From the NCBI RefSeq assembly GCF_047272945.1, contig NZ_JBKOPS010000009.1, forward strand, positions 62,001 to 126,000: a stretch of DNA of 64,000 bases, read 5' to 3'. Position numbers and translations under genes: made by a program. The notes under the pieces are model-generated. The model did not search any database and was not told where the DNA came from. It was given only the letters and a program-made list of their open reading frames with translations. Source of the stretch: Rubrolithibacter danxiaensis. GTDB lineage: Bacteria > Bacteroidota > Bacteroidia > Sphingobacteriales > Sphingobacteriaceae. Below are positions 26,184-34,816 of the stretch, piece after piece (the first letter of the stretch is position 1; the number at the start of each line of letters is the position of its first letter).

Positions 26184-27122
26184 ATGACTCTTGTACAATT
26201 AGAATATATTGTTGCAGTAGATACCTACCGCAGTTTTATTGCCGCAGCCGAAAAATGTTTTGTAACTCAGCCTACGTTAAGTATGCAGATACAGAAACTG
26301 GAAGATACGCTGGGAGTAAAAATATTTGACCGAAGCAAGCAGCCCGTAATTCCAACAGAGATTGGTGTTGATATAATCGAACAGGCACGAACAATACTGG
26401 CAGAAGCTTCAAAATTAAATGAGATAATAAGCGACCATAAAAGCGAACTTGCCGGAGAGCTTAAAATAGGTGTAATTCCTACCGTTGCTCCTTATTTACT
26501 ACCTAAAATCATTGTTGCTTTTACAGAGAAATATCCCAGGTTACAGTTACTGATCTGGGAGTACACAACAGACCAGATTATTCAAAACCTGAAATCCGGT
26601 CTGCTGGACTGCGGTATTCTTTCAACCCCTATAGAAGATAAATCGTTGAAAGAAAGGCCCCTGTTTTACGAGAGCTTTGTTACTTATATTTCTGCCTCCA
26701 GCTCGCTTTCTGAAAAGAAAACGGTTACGAATGAAGACTTAAATCCCGACCAGCTCTGGTTGCTGAATGAAGGACACTGCATGCGAAACCAGGTAATGAA
26801 CATTTGCCAGAAAAAACGTTTAAGCCAAACAAGGCAGCTTCAATATAATACAGGAAGTATTGAAACCTTAAAAAGAATGGTTGACCTTGATAACGGCATT
26901 ACCATTCTGCCTGAATTATCTTTATCAGAACTTTCGTCAGAACAATCGGAACGTGTAAGAGAATTTGAATCCCCGGTACCTGTAAGAGAAATAAGTATAG
27001 TTACTCATAGAAATTTTGTCAAGAAAAGCTCTATAGCAGCCTTAGAAAATGAAATCATGAAAATTATTCCTGATAAGATGAAAACACGAAAAGAAAAGAA
27101 AGTTATGGAAGTGAGTTTATGA
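26184..27122 (+). CDS. oxyR: Hydrogen-peroxide sensor OxyR (LysR family)
   Basis: A 312-aa LysR-type regulator. An N-terminal winged HTH (AAEKCFVTQPTLSMQIQKLE, about residues 21-40) is followed by a substrate-binding-type domain. The peroxide-sensing pair is present at E. coli numbering: Cys199 in NEGHCMRNQ and Cys208 in VMNICQK, nine residues apart. It probably activates catalase, peroxiredoxin and related genes when oxidised. It is convergent with the superoxide dismutase gene, sharing a terminator. Confidence 0.93.
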   Translation: MTLVQLEYIVAVDTYRSFIAAAEKCFVTQPTLSMQIQKLEDTLGVKIFDRSKQPVIPTEIGVDIIEQARTILAEASKLNEIISDHKSELAGELKIGVIPTVAPYLLPKIIVAFTEKYPRLQLLIWEYTTDQIIQNLKSGLLDCGILSTPIEDKSLKERPLFYESFVTYISASSSLSEKKTVTNEDLNPDQLWLLNEGHCMRNQVMNICQKKRLSQTRQLQYNTGSIETLKRMVDLDNGITILPELSLSELSSEQSERVREFESPVPVREISIVTHRNFVKKSSIAALENEIMKIIPDKMKTRKEKKVMEVSL

Positions 27123-27172
27123 GCGGACTTGAAGGCAATCAAAAAACGGGTCTGAGGAAATACTGCAATAAA

Positions 27173-27203
27173 AAAGGCAGCTAATATTATATTAACTGCC
27201 TTT
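27173..27203. terminator. Terminator between oxyR and sodA
   Basis: AAAGGCAG (27173-27180) and CTGCCTTT (27196-27203) with a partly self-complementary AT-rich loop. On the minus strand it is followed by six T, so it terminates sodA strongly; on the plus strand the T-run is short and it acts only weakly for oxyR. Confidence 0.75.
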
Positions 27204-27221
27204 AATAAATCTACTATTTGA

Positions 27222-27830
27222 TTATTTTGCCTTGTTATAACGCTCGGCTACCGCATCCCAGTTTATTACATTCCAGATAGCAGCTAAATAATCAGGGCGC
27301 TTATTTTGATATTTCAGGTAATAAGCATGTTCCCATACATCTATACCTAAAATTGGAGTTCCTTTCACTTCAGCTACATCCATTAACGGATTATCCTGGT
27401 TTGGTGTAGAAGATACCTGAAGTTTTCCATCTGCACCAACAGATAACCATGCCCAACCAGAACCGAAGCGGGTAGCACCGGCTTCAGACATTTTCTTTTT
27501 CAATTCATCTAAAGAACCGAAAGTTTCATTTATTGCATTGGCGAGTTCGCCCGTAGGCTGCTGACTGCCATTAGGTGAAAGGATTTCCCAAAATAAACTA
27601 TGATTATAATGGCCTCCACCGTTATTGCGAACAGCTGCAGGATATTTTGATACACTTTTAATAATATCCTCAATACTTGCATTTTCTGCATCAGTTCCTG
27701 CTATAGCCTTGTTTAAATTATCAACATAAGCCTGATGATGTTTTCCATGATGGATTTCCATCGTCATTTTATCAATATGCGGTTCTAACGCATCGGTAGC
27801 GTATGGTAACGCTGGCAATACAAAACTCAT
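27222..27830 (-). CDS. sodA: Superoxide dismutase (Fe/Mn)
   Basis: A 202-aa enzyme converting superoxide to peroxide and oxygen. Metal ligands are visible: His in EIHHGKHHQAY (about residue 27), His in NHSLFWEIL (about 75), and Asp and His in DVWEHAYYLKYQN (about 162-174). Metal preference (Fe, Mn or cambialistic) cannot be fixed by eye. The frame extends 13 codons upstream, but the ATG at 27830 (MSFVLPALPY) is the family start. No signal peptide, so cytoplasmic. Confidence 0.96.
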   Translation of the reverse strand: MSFVLPALPYATDALEPHIDKMTMEIHHGKHHQAYVDNLNKAIAGTDAENASIEDIIKSVSKYPAAVRNNGGGHYNHSLFWEILSPNGSQQPTGELANAINETFGSLDELKKKMSEAGATRFGSGWAWLSVGADGKLQVSSTPNQDNPLMDVAEVKGTPILGIDVWEHAYYLKYQNKRPDYLAAIWNVINWDAVAERYNKAK

Positions 27831-27866
27831 AATATTTGAATTTAAGGTTAAACAATTATAACATCG

Positions 27867-27900
27867 CAAATATAACCCATGGGGCTAAAAATTTGTTCAA
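27867..27900 (-). promoter_or_regulatory. Promoter of sodA
   Basis: On the minus strand TTG (27898-27900), a 23-bp spacer and TATATTTG (27867-27874) match the Bacteroidota promoter. Leader about 33 nt. It lies just outside the tadA 3' end. Confidence 0.55.
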
Positions 27901-27907
27901 TCCGCCG

Positions 27908-28384
27908 TTAAGTTTTATTTCTCTTTTGTAAAAAGAATTCTTTTACCAGCATACTGCATTCATTTTCCTTTATGCCTCCCGACACTTCTGTTTTAGGATG
28001 AGTTATTTTTTGGTTTATTCGTGTAAATCCCCGCTGCTGATCGTAAGCGCCGAAAACTATACGACCAATTTGTGTCCAGAAAGAAGCACCTGCACACATA
28101 ATGCAAGGCTCCATTGTAACGTATAAAGTGCAATCCTTTAAATACTTTCCTCCCAGGTAATTTGCTGCTGCTGTAAAAGCTTGCATTTCTGCATGAGCCG
28201 TAACATCATTTAAGCGTTCTGTTAAATTATGTCCGCGTCCTATTATCTTATTATTACATACAATAATTGCCCCGATGGGCACCTCGTCCTGCCGGAGAGC
28301 AAGACGAGCTTCTTTCAGTGCCTCGTTCATAAAAAACTCGTCGGGAGTAATAGAAGGCTCATCAGTAAAATTATAATAACGCAT
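27908..28384 (-). CDS. tadA: tRNA-specific adenosine deaminase TadA family
   Basis: A 158-aa zinc deaminase expected to convert A34 to inosine in tRNA-Arg(ACG). The catalytic HAE motif is in TAHAEMQAF (about residues 66-74) and the zinc cysteines in EPCIMCAGA (about 96-104); VPIGAIIV is a family signature. The N terminus has about 15 residues before the core, with an alternative start at Met19. A related guanine or cytosine deaminase activity cannot be excluded, but the size and motif spacing favour TadA. It lies 25 nt after csaA on the same strand. Confidence 0.88.
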   Translation of the reverse strand: MRYYNFTDEPSITPDEFFMNEALKEARLALRQDEVPIGAIIVCNNKIIGRGHNLTERLNDVTAHAEMQAFTAAANYLGGKYLKDCTLYVTMEPCIMCAGASFWTQIGRIVFGAYDQQRGFTRINQKITHPKTEVSGGIKENECSMLVKEFFLQKRNKT

Positions 28385-28409
28385 CTTTTGTCAGTAAAAT
28401 ATCGGCAGA

Positions 28410-28745
28410 CTAATGTAATTTTGATCCGTCAGGAACTTTTCTGTCAATTGCGGCAAGCACAATATCGCCATCTTCATTGGCAAATCCCGTTACCAAAAAC
28501 TCTGACATAAAATTAGCAATCTGTTTGTTAGGAAAATTTACAACACCCATTATTTGTCTTCCTATAAGCTCCTCTTTCGTATAAAGTTTTGTAATTTGTG
28601 CACTGCTCCATTTAATTCCTAACTCTCCAAAGTCAACTTTTATTTTATACGCAGGTTTTTTCGCTTCAGGAAAATCTAGTACTTCGAGTATTGTGCCTGC
28701 CCGAAGTTCTACCTTTTCAAATTCTCTCCAGCTTATTTGATCCAT
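28410..28745 (-). CDS. csaA: tRNA-binding domain protein CsaA
   Basis: A 111-aa protein that is a single OB-fold tRNA-binding domain (as in the C terminus of MetRS), proposed as an export-related chaperone. Typical segments are VELRAGTILEV, KPAYKIKVDFGE, SSAQITKLY and NFPNKQIANFMSE. The frame opens two codons upstream at a TTG (28751), but that lies in a promoter box; the ATG at 28745 is chosen. First gene of a likely csaA-tadA pair, divergent from the rRNA methyltransferase. Confidence 0.92.
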   Translation of the reverse strand: MDQISWREFEKVELRAGTILEVLDFPEAKKPAYKIKVDFGELGIKWSSAQITKLYTKEELIGRQIMGVVNFPNKQIANFMSEFLVTGFANEDGDIVLAAIDRKVPDGSKLH

Positions 28746-28748
28746 AGC

Positions 28749-28756
28749 CAAAGTTA
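28749..28756 (-). promoter_or_regulatory. -7 box abutting the csaA start codon
   Basis: TAACTTTG on the minus strand ends 3 nt before the csaA ATG, implying a leaderless transcript, as at panD. Confidence 0.4.
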
Positions 28757-28785
28757 TAAAAAAGGGAATTTCTTAACCATGAGAA

Positions 28786-29997
28786 ATGATTATAGTAAAT
28801 TTGCCGGATATGGATGCAGTTCGTTTAGGTAAAGGCAAAGAAAAAGCAGTGCTTCAGTTTCATCCTTGGGTATTTTCGGGAGCAATTGAACAGCTATCCG
28901 GAAGGCCGGAAAATGGAGATATAGTACGGGTTAACGATTATAAAGGGCAATTCCTGGCCTATGGTTTTTTTAATTCAGAATCAAGGGTGGCTGTAAGATT
29001 ACTGGAATGGAAAGAAGAAAATAAGATTGATGAAAGCTGGTGGAGAAGGCGCATCGGGAAGGCGATTGAGGCACGAAAAGATCTGCTGGAATCTGCAGAT
29101 ACAAACACTTGCCGCCTCATTTTTAGCGAAGCAGACTTTTTACCGGGACTTATCGTTGATCGCTATGCCGATTTCTTATCCGTTCAGATACATTCCTCGG
29201 GGATTGAAGGGATGAAAAAAGTAATTCTGGATGAACTGCGAAATTTATTAAAACCTGCCGGAATATTTGAAAGGAGCGATGCAGCTGCCCGTGCTCACGA
29301 AGGCCTTGAACCTTCGAGCGGGAAATTATGGGGCCAGGAACCACCGGAATACGTTACGGTAAAAGAAAATGCAATTCTTTATAAAGTAAATATTTCCGAG
29401 GGCCAAAAATCAGGTTTTTTCTGCGATCAGAGAGATAACAGAAAAATTGTTGCAGCACATGCGAAGGAGAAAAAAGTATTGGATTGCTTTTCCTATTCGG
29501 GAGGATTTACCCTCAACGCTCTGAAGAATGGGGCAAAAGAAGTTATCAGCGTAGACAGTTCTGCGCTGGCAATAGAAACACTTAAACAAAATATCCGGTT
29601 AAATAATTTCGATAACTCCACCCACCTTGCTATTCAATCGGATGTAAATAAACAACTGCGTGCATTCCGTGAGCAGGATGAAAAATTTGATATTGTAGTT
29701 CTCGATCCGCCTAAATATGCTCCATCCCGCTCAAAACTGGATAAAGCTTCCAGAGCATATAAAGATTTAAACCGAATAGGTATGTCGCTGCTGAATGAAG
29801 GCGGCCTGCTTGCCACATTTTCCTGCAGCGGGGCTGTAGATATTGATCATTTTAAACAAATACTTGCCTGGGCGGCCTTAGATGCACAAAAGGAAATTCA
29901 GTTCATTTACCAGTTTTGCCAACCCGAGGATCATCCGGTAAGGGCGTCATTCCCCGAAGGTGAATATCTTAAGGGCTTGCTTTGCAGAGTTTGGTAA
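28786..29997 (+). CDS. Class I rRNA cytosine methyltransferase (RlmI-like)
   Basis: A 403-aa enzyme with an N-terminal PUA domain (KAVLQFHPWVFSGAIEQ, residues about 20-90) and a C-terminal Rossmann methyltransferase (SAM loop LDCFSYSGGFTLNAL about 230-244; catalytic-type VVLDPPKYAPS about 303-313; FSCSGAVD about 345-352). The layout matches RlmI, the 23S rRNA m5C1962 methyltransferase, but RlmK/RlmO-like relatives exist, so the exact target base is uncertain. Its stop directly abuts the convergent terC stop. Confidence 0.88.
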   Translation: MIIVNLPDMDAVRLGKGKEKAVLQFHPWVFSGAIEQLSGRPENGDIVRVNDYKGQFLAYGFFNSESRVAVRLLEWKEENKIDESWWRRRIGKAIEARKDLLESADTNTCRLIFSEADFLPGLIVDRYADFLSVQIHSSGIEGMKKVILDELRNLLKPAGIFERSDAAARAHEGLEPSSGKLWGQEPPEYVTVKENAILYKVNISEGQKSGFFCDQRDNRKIVAAHAKEKKVLDCFSYSGGFTLNALKNGAKEVISVDSSALAIETLKQNIRLNNFDNSTHLAIQSDVNKQLRAFREQDEKFDIVVLDPPKYAPSRSKLDKASRAYKDLNRIGMSLLNEGGLLATFSCSGAVDIDHFKQILAWAALDAQKEIQFIYQFCQPEDHPVRASFPEGEYLKGLLCRVW

Positions 29998-30786
29998 CTA
30001 TTTGTCTTCGTTCTCAACAGGGAAATTGCGTAAATGGACAGGCTTCCCTGAATTGGCTTTCATTTTTAAATTAAGCATTTCTACCAGCACGGAAAATGCC
30101 ATAGCAAAATAGATATAGCCTTTAGGAATATGCTGTTCAAATCCTTCTGCAATTAAAGAAACGCCAATAAGAAGTAAAAAAGACAAAGCAAGCATTTTTA
30201 CTGTTGGATGCTTGTTAACAAAACTGCTGATTCCACCTGCAGAAACAAGCATAATACCAACGGCAATAATTACGGCAGCAATCATTACTTCTATATGATC
30301 GGCCATACCGATTGCGGTGATCACAGAATCTAAAGAAAAAACGATATCAAGAATTAAAATCTGAATAATAGTCCCCCAGAAAGAATGCACTTTTTTTGCG
30401 GATGTTTCATGATCGTCTCCTTCCAGTTTTTCGTGTATTTCGCTGGTACTTTTATAAATTAAGAATAGTCCGCCTATTATCAGGATAAGATCGCGGCCCG
30501 AAATAGCCAGTTTTTCCAGCCAGGCTTCGTTTTGCATTCCAATCCAATCGCCCATGTTAAATAACGGAGCCGTTAAGGTCATTATCCAGCTTAGCGACAA
30601 TAATAAAAGCACTCTTGTTATCATGGCCAGTCCCAAACCAAGCTGACGTGCTTTCTTTTGCTGATCCTCGGGTAATTTGCCTGACAGAATAGAGATAAAT
30701 ACGATATTATCTATACCCAATACAATTTCGAGTACCGTTAAAGTAACAAGAGAAATCCACATTTCGGGATTTGACAATAGTTCCAT
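29998..30786 (-). CDS. TerC family integral membrane protein
   Basis: A 262-aa protein with about seven membrane helices and the TerC-family motifs LEIVLGIDNIVFISIL (residues about 19-34) and DIVFSLDSVITAIGM (about 140-154), whose acidic residues are thought to bind metal ions. Family members export manganese (Alx/MntX-like) or contribute to tellurite resistance; here metal homeostasis is the likeliest job. A TAnnTTTG-like box with one mismatch lies upstream. Ends exactly against the convergent methyltransferase. Confidence 0.88.
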   Translation of the reverse strand: MELLSNPEMWISLVTLTVLEIVLGIDNIVFISILSGKLPEDQQKKARQLGLGLAMITRVLLLLSLSWIMTLTAPLFNMGDWIGMQNEAWLEKLAISGRDLILIIGGLFLIYKSTSEIHEKLEGDDHETSAKKVHSFWGTIIQILILDIVFSLDSVITAIGMADHIEVMIAAVIIAVGIMLVSAGGISSFVNKHPTVKMLALSFLLLIGVSLIAEGFEQHIPKGYIYFAMAFSVLVEMLNLKMKANSGKPVHLRNFPVENEDK

Positions 30787-30841
30787 AATACAAGTCTTTG
30801 CCCCGAAAATAAATAAAAAACTATACCTGTTTTATATTTCA

Positions 30842-30866
30842 TAAAAAAACCTTCCCGAAGGAAGGT
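30842..30866 (-). terminator. Terminator of the ECF sigma operon
   Basis: On the minus strand ACCTTCC, the stable tetraloop TTCG and GGAAGGT form a 7-bp stem directly followed by a seven-T run. It lies 63 nt after the stop of the envelope protein gene. Confidence 0.88.
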
Positions 30867-30929
30867 AAATAGTAGTTTACAAAGCAGCTCTGCTAGCCTT
30901 TACCCTTGCAGGATTGACTAAACGGTGCA

Positions 30930-32162
30930 TCAATTAAACTTTACCGATCCATAGTTGGATTGTATTACAACTTTCGTATCTGATCCTTTTCCAAAAGTTC
31001 CTTTGTAATTTTTTGAGGGATTAAATCCCCTGGCATGTTCGTCGGGAGTTTTGCTGCTGATATTTACTTTATCGCTATCGTAACCAAATGATGCATAATT
31101 AACGGTAACATCAAAGTTGAAATTTGATTTAGGATCAAAGCCAAGAGACATGGAAGAATATGCCCCATCAATATTCAGATCTTTCAAATTTTCGTCAATT
31201 TCATCAATTTTAAAACCGCCGGCATATTTAATATTAAAGTCGCCGCTGCCTGAAAGCCTGCCAATTTTTGAAGATGAGTACTTTATATCTGCACTTAATC
31301 TTTCTGCATTTTCAATATCCAGGCTACCGTAAGCTACATCAATTTTTCCGGCTTTAAGCTGCTCAATACTTGCCGAACCGTAAGAAACTTTTATCCGGTT
31401 AGCAGGGTTTGTTAACCTTTTGCCTGAGAAAGACCCATAAGAAGAATTTACATTAATTACCCCGTTAAAATCAGATATAACCGTACCGCCAAATTTATTG
31501 GTAATATCAAGCGGATTACCTGCCGGCATGTAAATAGTATAATTTATCTGGATACCCCTCTTATCTTTCCCGCTACGAAAGCCCCAGTTGTTCTTTTCCT
31601 GTTTAATAGACGTACGCAAACTAATCAGGTTATTGCTTTTAGTCTCATTAATATTAATTCCTTCCAGTAATTTAGCAGCTTCATTTTCAGAGCCTTCTGT
31701 CGCTTTCATGGTTACATCTACCTTTATTTCATTTTTCGCCCAGGTATTAATAACAATGGTGCCAAACTGGTTATCGATTGCTAACTTATCATCCCTGTTT
31801 ACAGTATAGGATCTGCTAAATGTTTTTGTTTTTTCTACCGAATTAAAATTCAGATCCTGGTTATCATTTATATTAATATCAAATGAAATATCCTTAAGGG
31901 TTTCGGCAAGATTATCTCCAAGATTATCCAATTTTAAATCAAGGTCGGCGAGTGCGATGTTCATTTTTTCAAGATCTTTAAGATCGATTCTAACGTCGAT
32001 ATCCGGAATGTCAATGTCGATGTCCGGAACGTCGATGTTGATACTTCTCGCGTCCTTGTCTTCACTCTTATGAGTTTTGTTTGATTTGTTTTGAGCAAAA
32101 AGACTAACATTTGAACTTATAAGGGCTATCATCGCCCAATATTTAAATGCTTTGAGTTTCAT
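30930..32162 (-). CDS. Exported DUF4097-like beta-solenoid protein
   Basis: A 410-aa protein with a signal peptide (cleavage after SLFAQ, about residue 24), then an acidic segment of imperfect seven-residue IDIPDID-type repeats (about 41-60). From residue 130 on it is a long beta-rich region with recurrent short strands (KVSYGSASIEQL, VAYGSLDIENA, IKYSSSKIGRL), as in DUF4097-type auto-transporter-adhesin-head folds. Function unknown. It overlaps the anti-sigma gene by 20 nt and is last in the sigma / anti-sigma operon, so it may be the envelope target or sensor partner. Confidence 0.72.
   Translation of the reverse strand: MKLKAFKYWAMIALISSNVSLFAQNKSNKTHKSEDKDARSINIDVPDIDIDIPDIDVRIDLKDLEKMNIALADLDLKLDNLGDNLAETLKDISFDININDNQDLNFNSVEKTKTFSRSYTVNRDDKLAIDNQFGTIVINTWAKNEIKVDVTMKATEGSENEAAKLLEGININETKSNNLISLRTSIKQEKNNWGFRSGKDKRGIQINYTIYMPAGNPLDITNKFGGTVISDFNGVINVNSSYGSFSGKRLTNPANRIKVSYGSASIEQLKAGKIDVAYGSLDIENAERLSADIKYSSSKIGRLSGSGDFNIKYAGGFKIDEIDENLKDLNIDGAYSSMSLGFDPKSNFNFDVTVNYASFGYDSDKVNISSKTPDEHARGFNPSKNYKGTFGKGSDTKVVIQSNYGSVKFN
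31985..32045 (-). repeat. Short in-frame tandem repeat
   Basis: Imperfect 21-bp units encoding seven-residue repeats (NIDVPDI, DIDIPDI, DVRIDL) in the N-terminal part of the exported protein; acidic and possibly calcium- or metal-binding. Confidence 0.55.
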
Positions 32163-32697
32163 TTTTTGATTGTTTTAGCTGATTTACCTGTTCGATAATT
32201 TTTAATTGCTGATTCAACACCTGTAACTGTATCTGCAAGTTCCGGATCATTGCTTTTACAGTTTCTTCCTGGTTAGGACTGGTTGACAAATCATTCTTTA
32301 ATTTTTGATAATTCACGTCCATTGATTTTATTTCGGACGAAAACTCTTTAAACAACTGCGGATCTTCTTTTTCAATCTGTTGTATTTCCTGGCGTTTTTG
32401 TTGAATAAGCGATGCATAATGCATCTGCTGTTTTGCCAGTTTCGGATCAATATTGCTTATTTCTATTGCTTGTTTTTTTTCGTAATTGAAAAAAATAAAT
32501 CCGGCGGTTAACACAATCAGTAGCATTGCAGCTACTTTTATCAGTGAGCTTAGTTTAATTACCCGCTCGTGTTTTGGCTGAATTTCTATTGAATCATTCA
32601 GCTTTTCTTCAATCTTATTCCATAAATCTGCAGGAGGTTCAAATTCGTCAAAATCTCTCTTGTTGTTCCTGATAAAATTTTCTAACCGTTCGCTCAT
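32143..32697 (-). CDS. Putative anti-sigma factor with periplasmic coiled coil
   Basis: A 184-aa single-pass membrane protein. The N-terminal 45 residues (NFIRNNKRDFDEFEPP, then LWNKIEEKLN) resemble the short cytoplasmic segment of Bacteroidota anti-sigma factors. A membrane helix lies about residues 49-70 (VAAMLLIVLTAGFIFFNYEK). The C-terminal 110 residues are a glutamine-rich amphipathic coiled coil in the periplasm. It probably holds the ECF sigma factor encoded 23 nt upstream until an envelope signal arrives. No classical zinc anti-sigma motif is seen. Confidence 0.72.
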   Translation of the reverse strand: MSERLENFIRNNKRDFDEFEPPADLWNKIEEKLNDSIEIQPKHERVIKLSSLIKVAAMLLIVLTAGFIFFNYEKKQAIEISNIDPKLAKQQMHYASLIQQKRQEIQQIEKEDPQLFKEFSSEIKSMDVNYQKLKNDLSTSPNQEETVKAMIRNLQIQLQVLNQQLKIIEQVNQLKQSKNETQSI

Positions 32698-32720
32698 CTT
32701 CTTCTCCTTTTTTATTGATA

Positions 32721-33278
32721 TTATTTAATTCCCTTATGCTTTAAAATTTCAATCAGCTTTCTTTTTGCCCGTAAAAACTGGGTTCTTGATGTATTTTCTG
32801 ATATTTTAAGTATGTGTGCAATTTCTTCATGATCATACCCTTCCAGTAAATAAAGCGATAATACAATGCGGTAACCATCCGGAAGGAGTTGTATTGCTTT
32901 CCGCACCTGTTCTGCCTGAAAGTACAGATCTTCTTCCTTTTCCCTGTCTATAAGTTCTTTATCTTCAAGATCAACTTCATCTATACTCACCAGCTCCCAC
33001 TTTCTTTTCCTGAGCTGGCTTATAGATTTATTAATAACAATCTGTTTAAGCCATAATCCGAAAGTTGTCTCCTGCCGGAAGCCCGAAATCCTGCTAAAAG
33101 CATCTATAAAAGACTCCTGAAGCACATCGGCAGCTTCATCCTCGCTGGTAAGAATACGCATGGCAACATTGTACATTGCTTTTGCATAAAGCCTATACAG
33201 CTGATTTTGTGCACTTCGTTTGCCTTGCTTGCACTCAACCACCAGGTCATAGTGCTGATCTACGTAAACAGCTTCCAA
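32721..33278 (-). CDS. ECF-type RNA polymerase sigma factor
   Basis: A 185-aa sigma-70 family protein. Region 2 has LYRLYAKAMYNVAMRIL and EDEAADVLQESFIDAF (about residues 27-72), region 4 has LPDGYRIVLSLYLLEGYDHEEIAHILKIS (about 132-160). It would direct transcription of envelope-related genes including its own operon. The start is a TTG at 33278: an in-frame stop lies three codons upstream and no ATG occurs before region 2. Followed by an anti-sigma gene, so autoregulation is expected. Confidence 0.9.
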   Translation of the reverse strand: MEAVYVDQHYDLVVECKQGKRSAQNQLYRLYAKAMYNVAMRILTSEDEAADVLQESFIDAFSRISGFRQETTFGLWLKQIVINKSISQLRKRKWELVSIDEVDLEDKELIDREKEEDLYFQAEQVRKAIQLLPDGYRIVLSLYLLEGYDHEEIAHILKISENTSRTQFLRAKRKLIEILKHKGIK

Positions 33279-33364
33279 ATTTTTTAGCTTTCAATTATAA
33301 GACGCAGGCTTTCTGCCGGCGTTGCATCTTAACAAAAAATAATAAGCAAACAGGATACAGGAGT

Positions 33365-33901
33365 TTATTTTTTTGCAAGAAAAGAATCCACTGCTTCAAC
33401 AGCATTTTTAATCCGGATGTCGTCTTTTCCGGAAATAACCTGATAATCAGCATTTAAATTATTCAGTTCCTTTTTCCAGATTTCCATAAAATGTTCACGT
33501 AGATGAGGAAAATCTCGTAAAGGGTCATCCTGCCAGGGTAGGTCAATATCCATTAAAAGATAAAAATCATAGGTATGATTTTTAAGTTCCGACAATACCT
33601 CTTGAGGAGCTTTTCCAAAAATATAGTCACACCAGATTTTTACTGTAAGAAAAGTAGTATCGCATATTAACAGGCTATTTGCAGTAGGAAGAAGCGATTG
33701 TTCCAGCTGAAGCTGTCCGTAAAACATATTGATTTCGTCCTGCCAGGTACAAGGTTGTGTGAGTTTTGCACAGTATTCCCTGGAATATTCAGGAACCCAA
33801 ACAGTTTGATACTTTTTTGCCAGTGCTTCAGAAATTGTAGACTTACCCGTAGACTCGGGGCCAACTACCGCTATTTTCTTTACACCAGTGTATATGTTCA
33901 T
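33365..33901 (-). CDS. NadR-like nucleoside kinase (AAA_28 ATPase)
   Basis: A 178-aa P-loop kinase resembling the ribosylnicotinamide kinase domain of NadR. Walker A is VVGPESTGKST (about residues 12-22); EYSREYC, ICDTTFLTVKIW and LLMDIDLPWQDDPLRDFP are shared with NadR. There is no NMN adenylyltransferase domain. It may phosphorylate nicotinamide riboside, or another nucleoside-like vitamin such as thiamine, since PnuC-family transporters and such kinases travel together; a PnuT gene lies 14 kb away. Its 5' neighbour region has no clear promoter box. Confidence 0.75.
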   Translation of the reverse strand: MNIYTGVKKIAVVGPESTGKSTISEALAKKYQTVWVPEYSREYCAKLTQPCTWQDEINMFYGQLQLEQSLLPTANSLLICDTTFLTVKIWCDYIFGKAPQEVLSELKNHTYDFYLLMDIDLPWQDDPLRDFPHLREHFMEIWKKELNNLNADYQVISGKDDIRIKNAVEAVDSFLAKK

Positions 33902-33997
33902 GTTTTAATACCCCATAACAGCAAATAGGCTGCAGGTGGAAACAAATGTAATAAACCCGGAAGCTTTATAAACATTCCTCTATTGAGATAAACCGTA

Positions 33998-34534
33998 TTA
34001 CTTCGTGGCAGCTTCCGGATTTGTGCTGAATCCTAATCGGACCCTCACGCTTGCATCAACATTCAGAGAATTCCTTAAAACATATTCCATTCTTACCTTC
34101 ACGCTTGAACCTTTAAGTACATCATCCAGAAACCGGGAGTTATCAATATCCAGCACTAAACTATTTCCCACATTTGTTGAAACATCAGTACGAGTAGCAA
34201 CTAAAGTTTCATCAGAACCATCGCCTTTGGATAAATAAATTTTAACAGACTTAAACACGCCCAGGTTTTGATCAGCAGGATTACTTGCTTCCAGTTTTGC
34301 AGAAGCCATTCTCACTTCCTTTACCATAGAAGTATTGCTGCCCTGACCAGAAAATATCTGGTCAAAGCTGCTTGCAGAACTACTGGCTGAACGTGCATCA
34401 TTAGCTGTTGCAGATGCCGGTATGATTAAAGTTGCCGTATAAGGAAAGGTTGAACGAACAATAGATTGCACGGTGGCACAGCCTGCAATAAAACATATAC
34501 AAAGTACAAGTATGCCTGTTATATTCTTTTTCAT
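33998..34534 (-). CDS. Hypothetical lipoprotein
   Basis: A 178-aa predicted lipoprotein: signal ending in IAGC (Cys19). The mature part has a serine/alanine-rich segment (residues about 40-65) and then a beta-rich region (FKSVKIYLSKGDGSDE; LVLDIDNSRFLDDVL; VRMEYVLRNSLNVDASVRVRL). I do not recognise a family. It stands alone between the NadR-like kinase and the carB divergent gap. An inverted repeat upstream may be an operator. Confidence 0.7.
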   Translation of the reverse strand: MKKNITGILVLCICFIAGCATVQSIVRSTFPYTATLIIPASATANDARSASSSASSFDQIFSGQGSNTSMVKEVRMASAKLEASNPADQNLGVFKSVKIYLSKGDGSDETLVATRTDVSTNVGNSLVLDIDNSRFLDDVLKGSSVKVRMEYVLRNSLNVDASVRVRLGFSTNPEAATK

Positions 34535-34734
34535 ATCTGTAGTTTGATTGATTTAACATCCGATCGATGTCATTGTTTTTTTGATGCAATTTCCGGCAGG
34601 CATTATTAGATATGCAGAGATGAATAACAATCAATTAATTAAATTTTAAAATTCAAGAGGTTAAATTGGATAACCCTTCAAAGGAATTTCAAATTCATTT
34701 CAAAATATTATTAGCATAAAGGCCTAAGATTCTT

Positions 34735-34742
34735 TACCTTTG
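34735..34742 (+). promoter_or_regulatory. -7 box of carB
   Basis: TACCTTTG, an exact TAnnTTTG match, gives a leader of about 120 nt before the carB ATG at 34868. Confidence 0.45.
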
Positions 34743-34746
34743 CACC

Positions 34747-34816
34747 CCGACTCCCAACCCGATAATTATCGGTGTCGGAAAGCCGGAATTCTCTGGTTAC
34801 TATTAGAAACTCCGGC
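34747..34816 (+). promoter_or_regulatory. Structured leader of carB
   Basis: Just after the promoter, CCGAC (34747-34751) and GTCGG (34774-34778) enclose the palindrome CCGATAATTATCGG (34759-34772). A second stem pairs GCCGGA (34782-34787) with TCCGGC (34811-34816). The GC content stands out from the AT-rich surroundings. No known riboswitch was recognised. Confidence 0.5.
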
